Below, piece after piece: positions 1 through 8,963 of a stretch of DNA of 64,000 nucleotides (positions are counted from its first letter, which is position 1; every line of letters begins with the position of its first letter). The notes beneath the pieces are model-generated. The model made no database searches, was not told where the DNA came from, and saw nothing but the letters and a program-made list of their open reading frames with translations. This DNA comes from Streptococcus hillyeri (GTDB lineage Bacteria; Bacillota; Bacilli; Lactobacillales; Streptococcaceae): NCBI RefSeq assembly GCF_003686955.1, contig NZ_RCVM01000007.1, positions 18,899-82,898 of the forward strand, in the 5' to 3' direction. The translations under genes and the position numbers were made by a program.

Positions 1-1
1 T

Positions 2-415
2 CAATTGCAGCTATCCCCAGCACACACACCAATGTTTGATTTTGGGGTTAATGTCAACATGCGTAACGACGCTGGTGTTAACCGTGATAGTGGCATTGTG
101 GAATACTGCCGTTTGAACAAGGTGACGATTCAGGCTTGGTCACCATTCCAAATTGATCTTGGGAAAGGCCTTTTCTCAGGAAATCCAGATTACAAAGAAT
201 TAAACGAAACAATCAGCCGTTACGCTGAACAATACGGTGTGTCTGATGAAGCGATTATCATTGCATGGATTTTACGCCATCCAGCTAAAATGCAAGCTAT
301 CATCGGCTCAATGAATCCAGACCGCATTGCCAAAATCGCTAAGGCGACTGAGGTTAATCTGACGCGTCCAGAATGGTATGACATTTACCGCAGCGCAGGA
401 AATGTGTTGCCGTAA
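2..415 (+). CDS. Aldo-keto reductase, C-terminal part (5' end outside window)
   Basis: The frame is open from the first complete codon, so only the C-terminal 137 residues are present and the true start lies upstream. What remains is typical of the second half of an NADPH-dependent aldo-keto reductase barrel: a GIVEYCRLNKVTIQAWSPF strand, then QYGVSDEAIIIAWILRHPAKMQAIIGSMNPDRI, the nucleotide-binding end of the family, where the IIGSMNP loop contacts the cofactor phosphate. It resembles the YdhF-like branch. The catalytic Asp/Tyr/Lys/His tetrad would be in the missing half. The TTG near the left edge is an internal Leu codon, not a start. Substrate cannot be inferred. A bidirectional terminator follows directly. 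Confidence 0.85.
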   Translation, partial: QLQLSPAHTPMFDFGVNVNMRNDAGVNRDSGIVEYCRLNKVTIQAWSPFQIDLGKGLFSGNPDYKELNETISRYAEQYGVSDEAIIIAWILRHPAKMQAIIGSMNPDRIAKIAKATEVNLTRPEWYDIYRSAGNVLP

Positions 416-432
416 GCGGCTGATTTAAACAA

Positions 433-469
433 AAAAACGACTGTCTTCATCAGATGAGCAGTCGTTTTT
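433..469. terminator. Bidirectional terminator
   Basis: Inverted repeat AAAACGACTG / CAGTCGTTTT with a 15-base loop, A-rich before and T-rich after. It lies between the convergent aldo-keto reductase and asparaginase genes and can serve both. Confidence 0.85.
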
Positions 470-482
470 GAGTGTTATCAGA

Positions 483-1448
483 TTACCCTTCAATGTAATC
501 AACCAATTCTTTTCCTTTTAATCCTGCATTGAGTGCAATCAGCAATTTCAATCTTGCCTTGGGTGCGTTGAGTTCTTTGACAAACATGACGCCCATTTCT
601 TGAAGGGTTACGCCACCACCGTCATAAGCGTAAACAGGCTCAGCAATGCCATTGAAGCAACGTGAGACAAGGACGACAGGAACTCCTTGGTCAATCAGGT
701 TTTTGAGTTCCAAAGCTGCGCTAGGCGGAATATTTCCAGCACCAAGAGCCTCGATGACCACCCCATCAATATTGTCAGGGCTGAGCAGACTAATGATACT
801 GCCATCACCCATACCAGCGTAGGCTTTGATAATAGGAACAGTCCCTGAAATCTTATTCAAATCAAATCGTACACGAGGCTCGGCTGTTTTGAAAAAGAGA
901 ATATCGTGTTTCATGATGATGCCAAGTGGTCCGTGTGTAGGCGTTTGGAAGGTCGAAACATTGGTCGTGTGGGTTTTTGTCACGTATTTAGCAGCGTGGA
1001 TTTCATCATTCATCACCACAAGAACACCCTTATCAGCAGCCTTGTCGTGACTGGCGACACGTAGGGCAGAGAGGTAGTTATACACCCCATCGCTTCCCAA
1101 TTCATTTGAAGACCTCATGGCACCTGTGAGGACGATGGGAATTTCTGGGATAGCCATGGTATCCAAAAAGTAGGCTGTTTCTTCTAAAGTATCTGTGCCG
1201 TGAGTGATAACAATGCCGTCAAATTGCCCAGCTGTTTCACGGATTTTGTGGTAAAGAGCCAGCATGTGGCTTGGTTTGATATGTGGACTAGGAAGATTTA
1301 GAAAATCAACGACAGTCAGGTCTAAATGTTTCCAGTCAATATCAATCTGTGTCATGGGATTATTTTCGGTAGGATTCACATTTCCAGTATCATCAGCTGT
1401 CATGGAAATGGTACCACCAGTATGGAGAACTAAGATTTTTTTAGTCAT
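483..1448 (-). CDS. ansA: Type I L-asparaginase
   Basis: Hydrolyses L-asparagine to aspartate and ammonia. The 321-residue product has both asparaginase signatures: HTGGTISM at residues 9-16 with the nucleophilic Thr, and THGTDT at about 82-87 with the second catalytic Thr-Asp pair. Length fits the bacterial type I family. No signal peptide, so it should be cytoplasmic. I chose the ATG at 1448 because GAAAGG lies upstream at good spacing; the frame stays open 27 codons further upstream but that extension is not protein-like. Monocistronic, convergent with the upstream reductase and divergent from the HAD gene. Could equally be named ansB in some streptococcal annotations. Confidence 0.93.
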   Translation of the reverse strand: MTKKILVLHTGGTISMTADDTGNVNPTENNPMTQIDIDWKHLDLTVVDFLNLPSPHIKPSHMLALYHKIRETAGQFDGIVITHGTDTLEETAYFLDTMAIPEIPIVLTGAMRSSNELGSDGVYNYLSALRVASHDKAADKGVLVVMNDEIHAAKYVTKTHTTNVSTFQTPTHGPLGIIMKHDILFFKTAEPRVRFDLNKISGTVPIIKAYAGMGDGSIISLLSPDNIDGVVIEALGAGNIPPSAALELKNLIDQGVPVVLVSRCFNGIAEPVYAYDGGGVTLQEMGVMFVKELNAPKARLKLLIALNAGLKGKELVDYIEG

Positions 1449-1591
1449 AAATGAAAGCCTTTCTGAAAATGAATATGATATAATATAAGTATTGTAACAC
1501 ATTTCTGTAAGGGAATGAAGGAGACGCACGCTAGGAGAGATTTTCTTGCAGTGTAAGGTGTAAAAAATGATAGGTGAAAGGAGCAGTTTGT

Positions 1592-2986
1592 ATGGCAGTC
1601 AAAGCAGTCTTTTTTGATATTGACGGGACACTGTTAAATGATATGAAAAAAGTGCAGCGATCAACCCAAAAGGCTATTTCTGAGATGAAAAAGCAAGGGA
1701 TTTTAGTTGGTCTTGCGACTGGCCGTGGTCCAGGATTTGTCGCTCCTTTCATGGAAAATTTGGGGTTAGATTTTGCAGTTACTTATAACGGTCAGTACAT
1801 TATTACGCGTGATAAGATTCTTTACCAAAACCAACTGCCAAAATCATTGATTTATAAGGCAATCAAATTTGCGTCAAGTAACCGCATGGAGATTTCCTTG
1901 GGATCAGCTGACGGTCTCCTTGGTTCTAATATCATCAATATGGGGACGAGCCCCGTTGGTCAAGTGATCAGCCGATTGGTTCCTAAAAAATGGACAAAAT
2001 CAGTTGAGAGGGGCTTTAAATATTTGGTGCGCCGTGTGAAACCCCAAAATAGTCAGTACCTCCTCACGATGATGCGTCAGCCTGTTTACCAAATTGTCTT
2101 GATTACTACTAAAACCCAACTGCTTAGGGAAGAATTTCCAACTGCAACTGTGACGAGAAGTAGCCCCTACTCAGCGGATGTCATTTCTCAAGGGCAATCT
2201 AAGATAAAAGGAATTGCCCGTGTCGGTGAGGTCTTTGGCTTTGATTTGTCTGAGGTTATGGCTTTTGGTGATTCGGACAATGATATGGAGATGCTATCTG
2301 GAGTTGGTGTCGCAGTAGCGATGGGTAATGCCAATGAAGAGGTAAAAGCTGTTGCTCACTATGTCACAGAAACCAATAATAAAGATGGTATTGCGCAAGC
2401 TTTGGCCCACTTTGGACTAATCCATGTTGAGCAAGAAAAAGTCTTCGGTAGCCGTGACGACAACTTCAACCGAGTTAAGGACTTTCACCAGCTTATGGAC
2501 GGTGAGACTTGCGAGAAGCCTAGAGTTTATGATTTAGAGGAAGCAGGTCACCGTTCAGGCTTTAAAGCAGAAGAGATTGTTGAATTTCTCTACGCAACCA
2601 GCGGTGGCAATACAGACTTGTTTAAAAACGCTGTGGAAGACCTTCATCAGGCTGTGGATAAAGCGGTGCAGAAAGTGGAGGCAAAAGGAGAGCCTGTTGA
2701 TAACCCTTTGGTGGGGCAAGTCGATGCCCTGACAGACCTTCTCTATTTTACCTATGGCTCGTTTGTATTGATGGGGGTTGACCCGAAACCATTCTTTGAC
2801 ACCGTGCATGAAGCTAATATGGGGAAAATTTTCCCAGACGGAAAAGCGCATTTTGACCCAATTACCCATAAAATCTTGAAACCAGATGACTGGGAAAAAC
2901 GCTTTGCCCCTGAACCAGCCATCAAACGAGAACTGGATAGACAGATCCAAAAAGCGAAAATGAAACAAAGGAAAAAAGAAATCTGA
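1592..2986 (+). CDS. Cof-type HAD phosphatase fused to a PRA-PH/MazG-like domain
   Basis: Two-domain protein of 464 residues. Residues 1 to about 275 form a Cof/HAD-IIB phosphatase: FFDIDGTLL with nucleophile and acid Asp at 9 and 11, LATGRG as motif II, and FGDSDNDMEML as motif IV. Residues about 290-464 resemble an all-alpha phosphoribosyl-ATP pyrophosphohydrolase/MazG-like domain: an EEIVEFLYA helix, VDALTDLLYFTYGSF, and a HEANMGKIFPDGK loop. The start at 1592 is set by GAAAGGAG eight bases upstream; a GTG at 1574 is less likely. HAD-IIB enzymes usually dephosphorylate sugar phosphates or nucleotides; the fusion suggests nucleotide clean-up, which is inference. A short terminator follows. 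Confidence 0.88.
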   Translation: MAVKAVFFDIDGTLLNDMKKVQRSTQKAISEMKKQGILVGLATGRGPGFVAPFMENLGLDFAVTYNGQYIITRDKILYQNQLPKSLIYKAIKFASSNRMEISLGSADGLLGSNIINMGTSPVGQVISRLVPKKWTKSVERGFKYLVRRVKPQNSQYLLTMMRQPVYQIVLITTKTQLLREEFPTATVTRSSPYSADVISQGQSKIKGIARVGEVFGFDLSEVMAFGDSDNDMEMLSGVGVAVAMGNANEEVKAVAHYVTETNNKDGIAQALAHFGLIHVEQEKVFGSRDDNFNRVKDFHQLMDGETCEKPRVYDLEEAGHRSGFKAEEIVEFLYATSGGNTDLFKNAVEDLHQAVDKAVQKVEAKGEPVDNPLVGQVDALTDLLYFTYGSFVLMGVDPKPFFDTVHEANMGKIFPDGKAHFDPITHKILKPDDWEKRFAPEPAIKRELDRQIQKAKMKQRKKEI

Positions 2987-2987
2987 T

Positions 2988-3009
2988 AAAAGCTCCGTTG
3001 GAGCTTTTT
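2988..3009 (+). terminator. Rho-independent terminator
   Basis: AAAAGCTCC / GGAGCTTTTT stem with a GTT loop and T-run, directly after the HAD gene stop. Confidence 0.9.
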
Positions 3010-3116
3010 ACATGACATCAGAATTGACTTCTTCTTTTCATTTAAATGATTTTGCGCTATAATAAGGAACGTGATTGAAAGGGGGACTGCCCAGTTGTCG
3101 TCCCAGGTATTTGATA

Positions 3117-4331
3117 ATGAAAGAATTTAATAAATCCTCAAAACTTGAACATGTCGCTTATGATATTCGTGGACCAATCTTGGATGAAGCTGAGCGCATG
3201 ATTGCCAATGGAGAAAAAATTCTACGCCTTAATACTGGAAATCCGGCGGAGTTTGGTTTTACAGCACCAGATGAGGTGATTCGTGATCTTATTTTGAATG
3301 CTCGTAACAGTGAAGGCTATTCTAATAGTAAAGGGATTTTCTCTGCTAGAAAAGCAATTATGCAGTATTGTCAGACCAAGGGCATTCAAGGTGTGGATAT
3401 TGACGATATCTACATTGGTAATGGTGTTTCTGAGATGATTTCCATCTCTATGCAGGCGCTTTTGGACAATGGTGATGAAGTGCTAGTGCCAATGCCTGAC
3501 TACCCCCTTTGGACAGCTTGTGTGAGTCTCGCTGGGGGAAATGCGGTGCATTACCTTTGTGATGAATCTGCCAATTGGTATCCAGATATTGATGACATCA
3601 AGTCTAAAATTACTTCTAAGACGAAGGCGATTGTTATCATTAACCCAAATAACCCAACGGGAGCTCTTTATCCAAAAGAACTTTTAGAAGAAATCGTTGA
3701 GGTTGCTCGTCAAAATGATTTGATTATCTTTGCGGATGAAATTTATGACCGTATGGTTATGGATGGTAAAAAACATATTGCCATTGCTAGCCTAGCACCA
3801 GATGTGTTCTGTGTGTCAATGAATGGGCTGTCAAAATCTCATCGTATCTGTGGTTTCCGTGTGGGCTGGATGGTGCTCTCTGGACCTAAAAAACATGTTA
3901 AGGGCTACATTGAAGGGCTTAATATGTTGTCAAATATGCGCCTTTGTTCAAATGTCTTAGCCCAGCATGTGGTTCAAACTTCTCTAGGTGGTTATCAGTC
4001 TGTTGATGAATTGTTAATTCCTGGCGGACGCCTTTATGAGCAACGTGAATTTATCACCAAAGCAGTCAATGATATCCCAGGCTTATCAGCTGTTAAGCCA
4101 GAGGCGGGGCTCTATATTTTCCCAAAAATTGACCGTGAGATGTACCGTATTGATGATGACGAGGAATTCTGTTTGCAACTGTTAAAACAAGAAAAGGTCA
4201 TGTTGGTACCTGGTAAGGGCTTCAACTGGAAAGAACCAGACCACTTTCGTATCGTCTATCTCCCTCGAGTGGAAGAATTGGCAACCTTGCAAACAAAATT
4301 AACACGTGTTCTTAATCAATACAAACGTTAA
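3117..4331 (+). CDS. alaT: PLP-dependent aminotransferase, AlaT/AlaA-like
   Basis: Class I/II fold-type I aminotransferase, 404 residues, cytoplasmic, expected to interconvert pyruvate/glutamate and alanine/2-oxoglutarate. The N-terminal SSKLEHVAYDIRGP and LNTGNPAEFGF stretches, the NPNNPTGALY loop, FADEIYDRM and MNGLSKSHRICGFRVGWM with the PLP-binding Lys follow the AlaA (YfbQ) pattern closely. I chose ATG 3117, which gives the usual family length, although its ribosome site is weak; an in-frame TTG at 3075 with GAAAGGGGG just downstream would not use that site properly. Substrate assignment is by family resemblance. Confidence 0.88.
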   Translation: MKEFNKSSKLEHVAYDIRGPILDEAERMIANGEKILRLNTGNPAEFGFTAPDEVIRDLILNARNSEGYSNSKGIFSARKAIMQYCQTKGIQGVDIDDIYIGNGVSEMISISMQALLDNGDEVLVPMPDYPLWTACVSLAGGNAVHYLCDESANWYPDIDDIKSKITSKTKAIVIINPNNPTGALYPKELLEEIVEVARQNDLIIFADEIYDRMVMDGKKHIAIASLAPDVFCVSMNGLSKSHRICGFRVGWMVLSGPKKHVKGYIEGLNMLSNMRLCSNVLAQHVVQTSLGGYQSVDELLIPGGRLYEQREFITKAVNDIPGLSAVKPEAGLYIFPKIDREMYRIDDDEEFCLQLLKQEKVMLVPGKGFNWKEPDHFRIVYLPRVEELATLQTKLTRVLNQYKR

Positions 4332-4351
4332 GGGTTAATCCTGATAAACAT

Positions 4352-4390
4352 TGGAGGCTGGGCAAAAACTCGTCCAGTCTCTTTATTTTA
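4352..4390 (+). terminator. Rho-independent terminator
   Basis: GAGGCTGGGC / GTCCAGTCTC stem with G-U pairs and loop AAAAACTC, followed by TTTATTTT. This is the streptococcal gaggctggg-type terminator. Confidence 0.75.
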
Positions 4391-4477
4391 GTTTTAAAAT
4401 ATCGTAAAACCCCTTGTTTCTAGTTCTAAAAAGGACTAAAATAGTAAAGGTAAACATTCAGAAATGGAGAAAAATCA

Positions 4478-6112
4478 GTGTTGCTAAATTGGCAGGATAT
4501 TGTTTTTAATTTTATTGGTGGACTTGGTCTGTTCCTCTTCAGTATTAAATACATGGGAGATGGGCTTCAACAGGCAGCGGGTGACCGATTACGGTACTAC
4601 ATTGATCGTTACACAAGTAACCCGTTTTTAGGGATATTAGTAGGTTTGGCAATGTCGGCGCTCATTCAGTCGTCGTCTGGGGTGACGGTTATCACAGTTG
4701 GTTTAGTATCGGCGGGTCTGCTTAATCTTAGACAGGCAATAGGAATTGTCATGGGGGCTAATATCGGAACGACCGTGACTTCTTTCATGATTGGTTTCAA
4801 GTTGGGAGATTATGCCCTTCCGATGATTGCGCTCGGAGCAGCTCTGCTCTTTTTCACTTCAAATAAAAAACTGAATAATTTAGGTCGAGTTATTTTTGGT
4901 GTTGGGGGGATCTTTTTCTCTCTCAATCTGATGGGAGATGCCGTTGATCCTTTAAAATCAGTTGATGCTTTTCGTGATTATTTGGCAACCTTGGGCGATA
5001 AACCGTTGATGTGGGTTCTTATCGGTACTGTTTTGACCATGATGGTTCAGGCCTCATCAGCTATTATCGGAATTGTTCAGGGTTTGCATGGTAGTGACTT
5101 ATTGGACTTGCAAGGTGCTATTCCGATTCTTTTAGGGTCGAATATTGGGACCTGTATCACAGCGGTTTTAGCCTCTATCGGTTCAACCATTGCTGCGAAG
5201 CGTGTGGCTTGGGCGCATGTGCTCTTTAATGTGATTGGTACTCTTATTTTTATGATATTGTTAGTACCTTTTACAGGTTTTATTGATTTGTTGCAAGGGC
5301 ACTTACATTTGACACCTGAAATGACGATAGCCTTTGCTCACGGTGCATTTAATATTACCAACACGATTATTCTTTTACCTTTCATTGGTGTACTTGCATT
5401 TTTGGTTACTAAACTCATTCCGGGTCAAGAAGAGTCAGTTACTAAGTACGAGGCGCTTTATCTTGATAAAATTTTAATCACTCAGGCGCCAGCTATTGCC
5501 CTTGGTAATGCTAAAAAAGAATTGATTCACTTGGCGTCATATGCCATTCAATCTTTAGAGGCTTCCTATAGCTATCTAAAAACTGCTGATGAAAAGTATT
5601 CGGATTATGTTCACCGTTATGAAAAAGCGGTAAATACGATTGATGAGGAGTTGACCAACTATCTCATCGCCATCTCAAATGAGGCTCTCAATCCTTCTGA
5701 AAATGAGGTTTTAGCGGGAATCTTAGATGCTTCTCGTGATTTGGAACGCATTGGTGACCATTCTGAAGCCTTAGTGGTCTTAATTGATCATATGTTCAGT
5801 AAAGAAGCTCATTTTTCGGAAGAAGCAGATAGAGAATTACGTGAGATGTACCATAAGGCACACCGTATGATTTTAGACAGTATTCGAGCGATTACAGACG
5901 GAGATAAGGTCTTGTCTGAGGAGTTGCTAGAACGCCATAGTGACATTCAGCGTATGGAACGTCAAATCCGAAAAAATCATATCCGTCGTCTCAATAATGG
6001 CGAATGCTCAGCTCAAGCTGGTTTGAACTTTGTGGATATCTTATCACACTATACCCGCATGTCAGATCACGCAGCTAATCTTGCTGAAAAAGTGATTGAA
6101 AATCAATTATAA
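4478..6112 (+). CDS. Na/Pi cotransporter family protein with C-terminal PhoU-like domain
   Basis: 544 residues. The first ~310 form the duplicated membrane core of the NptA/YjbB type: QSSSGVTVITVGLVSAG and the second-half counterpart QASSAIIGIVQG are the paired QSS motifs that bind sodium and phosphate, each followed by a GSNIGT/GANIGTT turn. Residues ~340-544 are a PhoU-like helical bundle (DASRDLERIGDHSEAL and YTRMSDHAANLAEKVIE). Start is GTG 4478 with GGAG eight bases upstream. It likely imports, or exchanges, phosphate across the cell membrane; the PhoU-like tail suggests control by phosphate status. Monocistronic between terminators. Confidence 0.9.
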   Translation: MLLNWQDIVFNFIGGLGLFLFSIKYMGDGLQQAAGDRLRYYIDRYTSNPFLGILVGLAMSALIQSSSGVTVITVGLVSAGLLNLRQAIGIVMGANIGTTVTSFMIGFKLGDYALPMIALGAALLFFTSNKKLNNLGRVIFGVGGIFFSLNLMGDAVDPLKSVDAFRDYLATLGDKPLMWVLIGTVLTMMVQASSAIIGIVQGLHGSDLLDLQGAIPILLGSNIGTCITAVLASIGSTIAAKRVAWAHVLFNVIGTLIFMILLVPFTGFIDLLQGHLHLTPEMTIAFAHGAFNITNTIILLPFIGVLAFLVTKLIPGQEESVTKYEALYLDKILITQAPAIALGNAKKELIHLASYAIQSLEASYSYLKTADEKYSDYVHRYEKAVNTIDEELTNYLIAISNEALNPSENEVLAGILDASRDLERIGDHSEALVVLIDHMFSKEAHFSEEADRELREMYHKAHRMILDSIRAITDGDKVLSEELLERHSDIQRMERQIRKNHIRRLNNGECSAQAGLNFVDILSHYTRMSDHAANLAEKVIENQL

Positions 6113-6125
6113 TCTTGATTAGAAG

Positions 6126-6150
6126 AAGTGGGACTATTCTCGCTTTTTTT
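6126..6150 (+). terminator. Weak terminator after the Na/Pi symporter
   Basis: AAGTGG pairs with TCGCTT through G-U pairs, loop about 8 bases, followed by TTTTTTT. Short stem, so moderate support. Confidence 0.5.
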
Positions 6151-6151
6151 G

Positions 6152-6180
6152 TTTACAAATTTCCAAAAAAATCTTACAAT
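6152..6180 (+). promoter_or_regulatory. Promoter of nagA
   Basis: TTTACA and TACAAT separated by 17 bases, 28 bases upstream of the nagA start. No cre box was recognised here. Confidence 0.6.
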
Positions 6181-6207
6181 ATTAATATATTAACCGAGGT
6201 GAAAATT

Positions 6208-7359
6208 ATGACAAGTAAGTTTATTAAAGCAGATACATTCTATTTTGCAGATGAAACAAAATCTGGTGGCTATTTGGCTTTAGTGGATGGTCGTTTTGGA
6301 GAATGGCAGAGCGATATTCCAGAAGGAGCAGAGGTTTTAGATTACACAGGCTATGCTATTGCACCAGGTTTGGTAGATACCCATATTCATGGTTACGGTG
6401 GTGCAGATGTTATGGATGCAGATCCTGAAGGTGTATTGCATATGAGTGAAGCGTTGCTATCAACGGGAGTGACTTCATTTTTACCGACGACTTTGACCTC
6501 TTCTTTTGAACAATTGGAAAAAGCGTCAGCTGCTATTGCCAGTGTAGCTGGCAGTGAAAAGGGAGCTAAAATTCAAGGTATTTACTTTGAAGGACCATAT
6601 TTTACAGAAGAATACAAAGGAGCCCAAAACCCAATCTATATGTCCAATCCAAATCTAGCAGATTTTGACGCTTGGCAAAAGGCAGCCAATGGCCTTATCA
6701 AAAAAATCGCCTTGGCACCAGAGCGCAAAGGTGTAGCTGAGTTTGTAACGGCTATGAAAGAACGTGGTGTAACAGTTGCTCTAGGACATTCTAATGCGAC
6801 TTATGCTCAGGCAAAGGCAGCTGTTGAATCTGGTGCGTCTGTCTGGGTGCATGTCTATAATGGGATGCGTGGTTTAACGCACCGTGAACTCGGTATGGTT
6901 GGCTCTGCTTATCACATTCCAAACACTTATGCAGAGTGGATTTGTGACGGACATCACTCAGTACCTGAAGCTGGTGATATCCTCATGAAACAAAAAGGTT
7001 ATGACCATGTTGCTCTCATTACAGACTGTATGCGTGCGGGCGGTTGCCCAGATGGCGATTATATGCTCGGTGAATTTCCGGTTATTGTGGAAAATGGCAC
7101 AGCTAGGCTCAAGTCAAATGGTAGCTTAGCAGGTTCTATCTTGAAATTAAAAGATGGGCTTAAAAATGTTGTCAAATGGGGTCTGGCAACACCAGCAGAC
7201 GCCATCAAAATGGCAAGTCTTGTTCCTGCAAAATCAGTAAATATCGACAATGTTTGTGGTCAGTTAACCGCGGGATATGCCGCAGACTTTATTGTCCTTG
7301 ATAAAGAGTTAAACTTAGTTGCAACCTATATTGATGGTGAAAAACGATTTGAAGCCTAG
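6208..7359 (+). CDS. nagA: N-acetylglucosamine-6-phosphate deacetylase
   Basis: Removes acetate from GlcNAc-6-P, feeding GlcN-6-P to glycolysis or wall synthesis. The 383-residue protein has the amidohydrolase metal motif DTHIHGYGGADVMD, then FEGPYF with the metal-binding Glu, GHSNATYAQA and HVYNGMRGLTHRELG, and SLAGSILKLKDGL near the C-terminus, all NagA hallmarks. The start ATG 6208 follows CGAGGTG; the frame is open further upstream but runs through the promoter. Monocistronic with its own promoter and terminator. Confidence 0.95.
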   Translation: MTSKFIKADTFYFADETKSGGYLALVDGRFGEWQSDIPEGAEVLDYTGYAIAPGLVDTHIHGYGGADVMDADPEGVLHMSEALLSTGVTSFLPTTLTSSFEQLEKASAAIASVAGSEKGAKIQGIYFEGPYFTEEYKGAQNPIYMSNPNLADFDAWQKAANGLIKKIALAPERKGVAEFVTAMKERGVTVALGHSNATYAQAKAAVESGASVWVHVYNGMRGLTHRELGMVGSAYHIPNTYAEWICDGHHSVPEAGDILMKQKGYDHVALITDCMRAGGCPDGDYMLGEFPVIVENGTARLKSNGSLAGSILKLKDGLKNVVKWGLATPADAIKMASLVPAKSVNIDNVCGQLTAGYAADFIVLDKELNLVATYIDGEKRFEA

Positions 7360-7366
7360 ATGTGAT

Positions 7367-7391
7367 GAAAAGGGGGGATTTCCCCTTTTTT
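7367..7391 (+). terminator. Rho-independent terminator
   Basis: AAAAGGGG / CCCCTTTTT stem with a six-base loop, just after nagA and just before the MerR-type promoter. Confidence 0.85.
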
Positions 7392-7393
7392 AC

Positions 7394-7424
7394 TTGACTT
7401 AGACCTAGTCTAAGGTGTTAGGAT
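7394..7424 (+). promoter_or_regulatory. MerR-type promoter and operator of the first aldo-keto reductase
   Basis: TTGACT (7394-7399) and TAGGAT (7419-7424) are separated by 19 bases, longer than the usual 17. Between them lies a perfect dyad CTTAGAC-CTA-GTCTAAG (7398-7414). Long spacer plus central dyad is the hallmark of promoters activated by MerR-family proteins, which underwind the DNA to align the two boxes. The same arrangement recurs in front of the merR gene at 8458. Confidence 0.85.
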
Positions 7425-7452
7425 AGGAAGAAAACAAACTAAGGAGAATGTT

Positions 7453-8436
7453 ATGAAGTATAGACCATTAGGGACGACAGATATGTCAATTAGTTCCGTT
7501 AGTTTTGGGACTTGGGCGCTCGGTGGTGATTGGGGCGATGTCACTGAGGAAAATGCCAAATCTGCTCTTAACCATGCAATTGATAGAGGTGTCAATTTTT
7601 TTGATACTGCAGATGTTTACGGTGGCGGACGGAGTGAGAAAATTATTGGTCAGGTCTTGAAAGAGCGTAGCGAACGTGTTTATGTAGCCACAAAATTTGG
7701 ACGTCGTGATGATTTTACTAATCCTGAAAATTATACTTATGAAAAGGTTCGCCAGTATGCGGAAGAAAGCTTGCGTAATCTTCAGATGGATGCGATAGAC
7801 CTCTATCAAATTCATTGTCCCACAACCGAGATTCTTACCCAATCGGATGTTTTTACAGTGCTTGAAGATTTGAAAAAAGAAGGACTCATTCGCTACTATG
7901 GGGTCAGTGTTGAGACAGATGACCAAGGAAAATTTGTCCTTGAAAATACAAATGCTAGCAGTTTACAAGTCATTGTGAATTTGCTTCGCCAAAAACCAGT
8001 GAAGGAAATGATTGCACTAGCCAAAGATAAACATGTTGGTGTTTTAGCACGTGTCCCACTTGCCAGCGGACTTCTAACAGGAAAATACAGTAAAAACTCT
8101 ACCTTCCCAGAAAATGATCATCGTCATTATAATCGTGATGGCGCGGCTTTCAATGTTGGTGAAACCTTTGGTGGTCTTCCTTTTGACAAGGCGATTGAAC
8201 TGGTTGACCAAGTACAATGGATTGGTAAAGAGCACGGTGGTTTAGCGACAGCATCACTCAAATGGCTCTTGCAACAAGAAGGGATTACAGCCGTTATCCC
8301 AGGTTTTAAGAGTATTAAGCAGGTTGATAATAATCTTGAAAGCCTAGAAGCTCTGCCATTTAGCCCGCAAGAGTTAGAACGATTGTCAGACTTCTATTGG
8401 AAAGAAGTCCATTCTCACATTCGTGGTGCTTACTAA
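7453..8436 (+). CDS. Aldo-keto reductase (MerR regulon member)
   Basis: 327-residue NAD(P)H-dependent oxidoreductase of the large AKR family, related to YhdN/AKR11-like proteins. Visible: FGTWALGG, FFDTADVYGGGRSE with catalytic Asp and Tyr, YVATKFGRR with catalytic Lys, and DLYQIHCPT with the His. The C-terminal GLATASLKWLLQQEGITAVIPGFKSIKQ is the cofactor loop. Start has AAGGAG seven bases upstream. It is preceded by a MerR-type promoter matching the one in front of the next gene, so it is probably induced by the same regulator. A role in reducing a toxic carbonyl is plausible but not shown by sequence. Confidence 0.9.
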   Translation: MKYRPLGTTDMSISSVSFGTWALGGDWGDVTEENAKSALNHAIDRGVNFFDTADVYGGGRSEKIIGQVLKERSERVYVATKFGRRDDFTNPENYTYEKVRQYAEESLRNLQMDAIDLYQIHCPTTEILTQSDVFTVLEDLKKEGLIRYYGVSVETDDQGKFVLENTNASSLQVIVNLLRQKPVKEMIALAKDKHVGVLARVPLASGLLTGKYSKNSTFPENDHRHYNRDGAAFNVGETFGGLPFDKAIELVDQVQWIGKEHGGLATASLKWLLQQEGITAVIPGFKSIKQVDNNLESLEALPFSPQELERLSDFYWKEVHSHIRGAY

Positions 8437-8457
8437 GGAGAAGAACTAGGTTCTTTC

Positions 8458-8488
8458 TTGACTTAGACTTACTCTAAAGTGGTATGAT
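8458..8488 (+). promoter_or_regulatory. MerR-type promoter and operator of the merR operon
   Basis: TTGACT (8458-8463) and TATGAT (8483-8488) again with a 19-base spacer holding the dyad TTAGA-N5-TCTAA (8463-8477). It matches the upstream reductase promoter in box spacing and half-sites, so the regulator very likely controls both units, including itself. Confidence 0.85.
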
Positions 8489-8531
8489 GGGGACAAGAAA
8501 ATTATTGAAAAACAATTGAGAGGAGGCTAGC

Positions 8532-8963
8532 GTGATTAGCATCAAAACGATTTCAGAGCAATTAGGAATCTCTGCGCATGCCATTCGTTTCTATGAAAAA
8601 GAGGGAATGGTCGACATTCCAAGAAATGACCGTGGCTTTCGTGAATTTGATGAGCGTAGCGTTGACCGCTTAAAAGCTATTGCCCATTACCGCCGTGTTG
8701 GTATGTCTTTAGAAGATATTCGTAAGATTTTGGCGGAATTTCATAATCACACACTATCAACAGAGTTACTTGAAAAAACAAAGCGCGATTTAGAGCAGCA
8801 AATCCACGATTTACAGGAAACACACCATTATTTAGTTGAAAAAATTAAAATTCATCGTCGGTTATCTGAGCTTGAAAATCAAGGACTAACAGAAAAAGAA
8901 CGTACAGATGCCTATTATGATATTAGGCGTAAGGAAGGACAAGAAAATGACAGTGTTGGATAA
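8532..8963 (+). CDS. MerR-family transcriptional regulator
   Basis: 143 residues. Residues 1-70 are a MerR winged helix-turn-helix (IKTISEQLGISAHAIRFYEKEG, then RGFREFDERSVDRLKAI), followed by a dimerising coiled coil (about 78-118) and a short acidic tail. It contains no cysteine at all, so it cannot sense through thiols or Cys-bound metal in the way NmlR, AdhR or metal-sensing MerR proteins do; a small-molecule or other signal is implied. Start is GTG 8532 after GAGGAGG. Its stop overlaps the start of the DXS-like gene by 17 bases, so the two are translationally linked. Likely activates its own promoter and that of the reductase at 7453. Confidence 0.9.
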   Translation: MISIKTISEQLGISAHAIRFYEKEGMVDIPRNDRGFREFDERSVDRLKAIAHYRRVGMSLEDIRKILAEFHNHTLSTELLEKTKRDLEQQIHDLQETHHYLVEKIKIHRRLSELENQGLTEKERTDAYYDIRRKEGQENDSVG

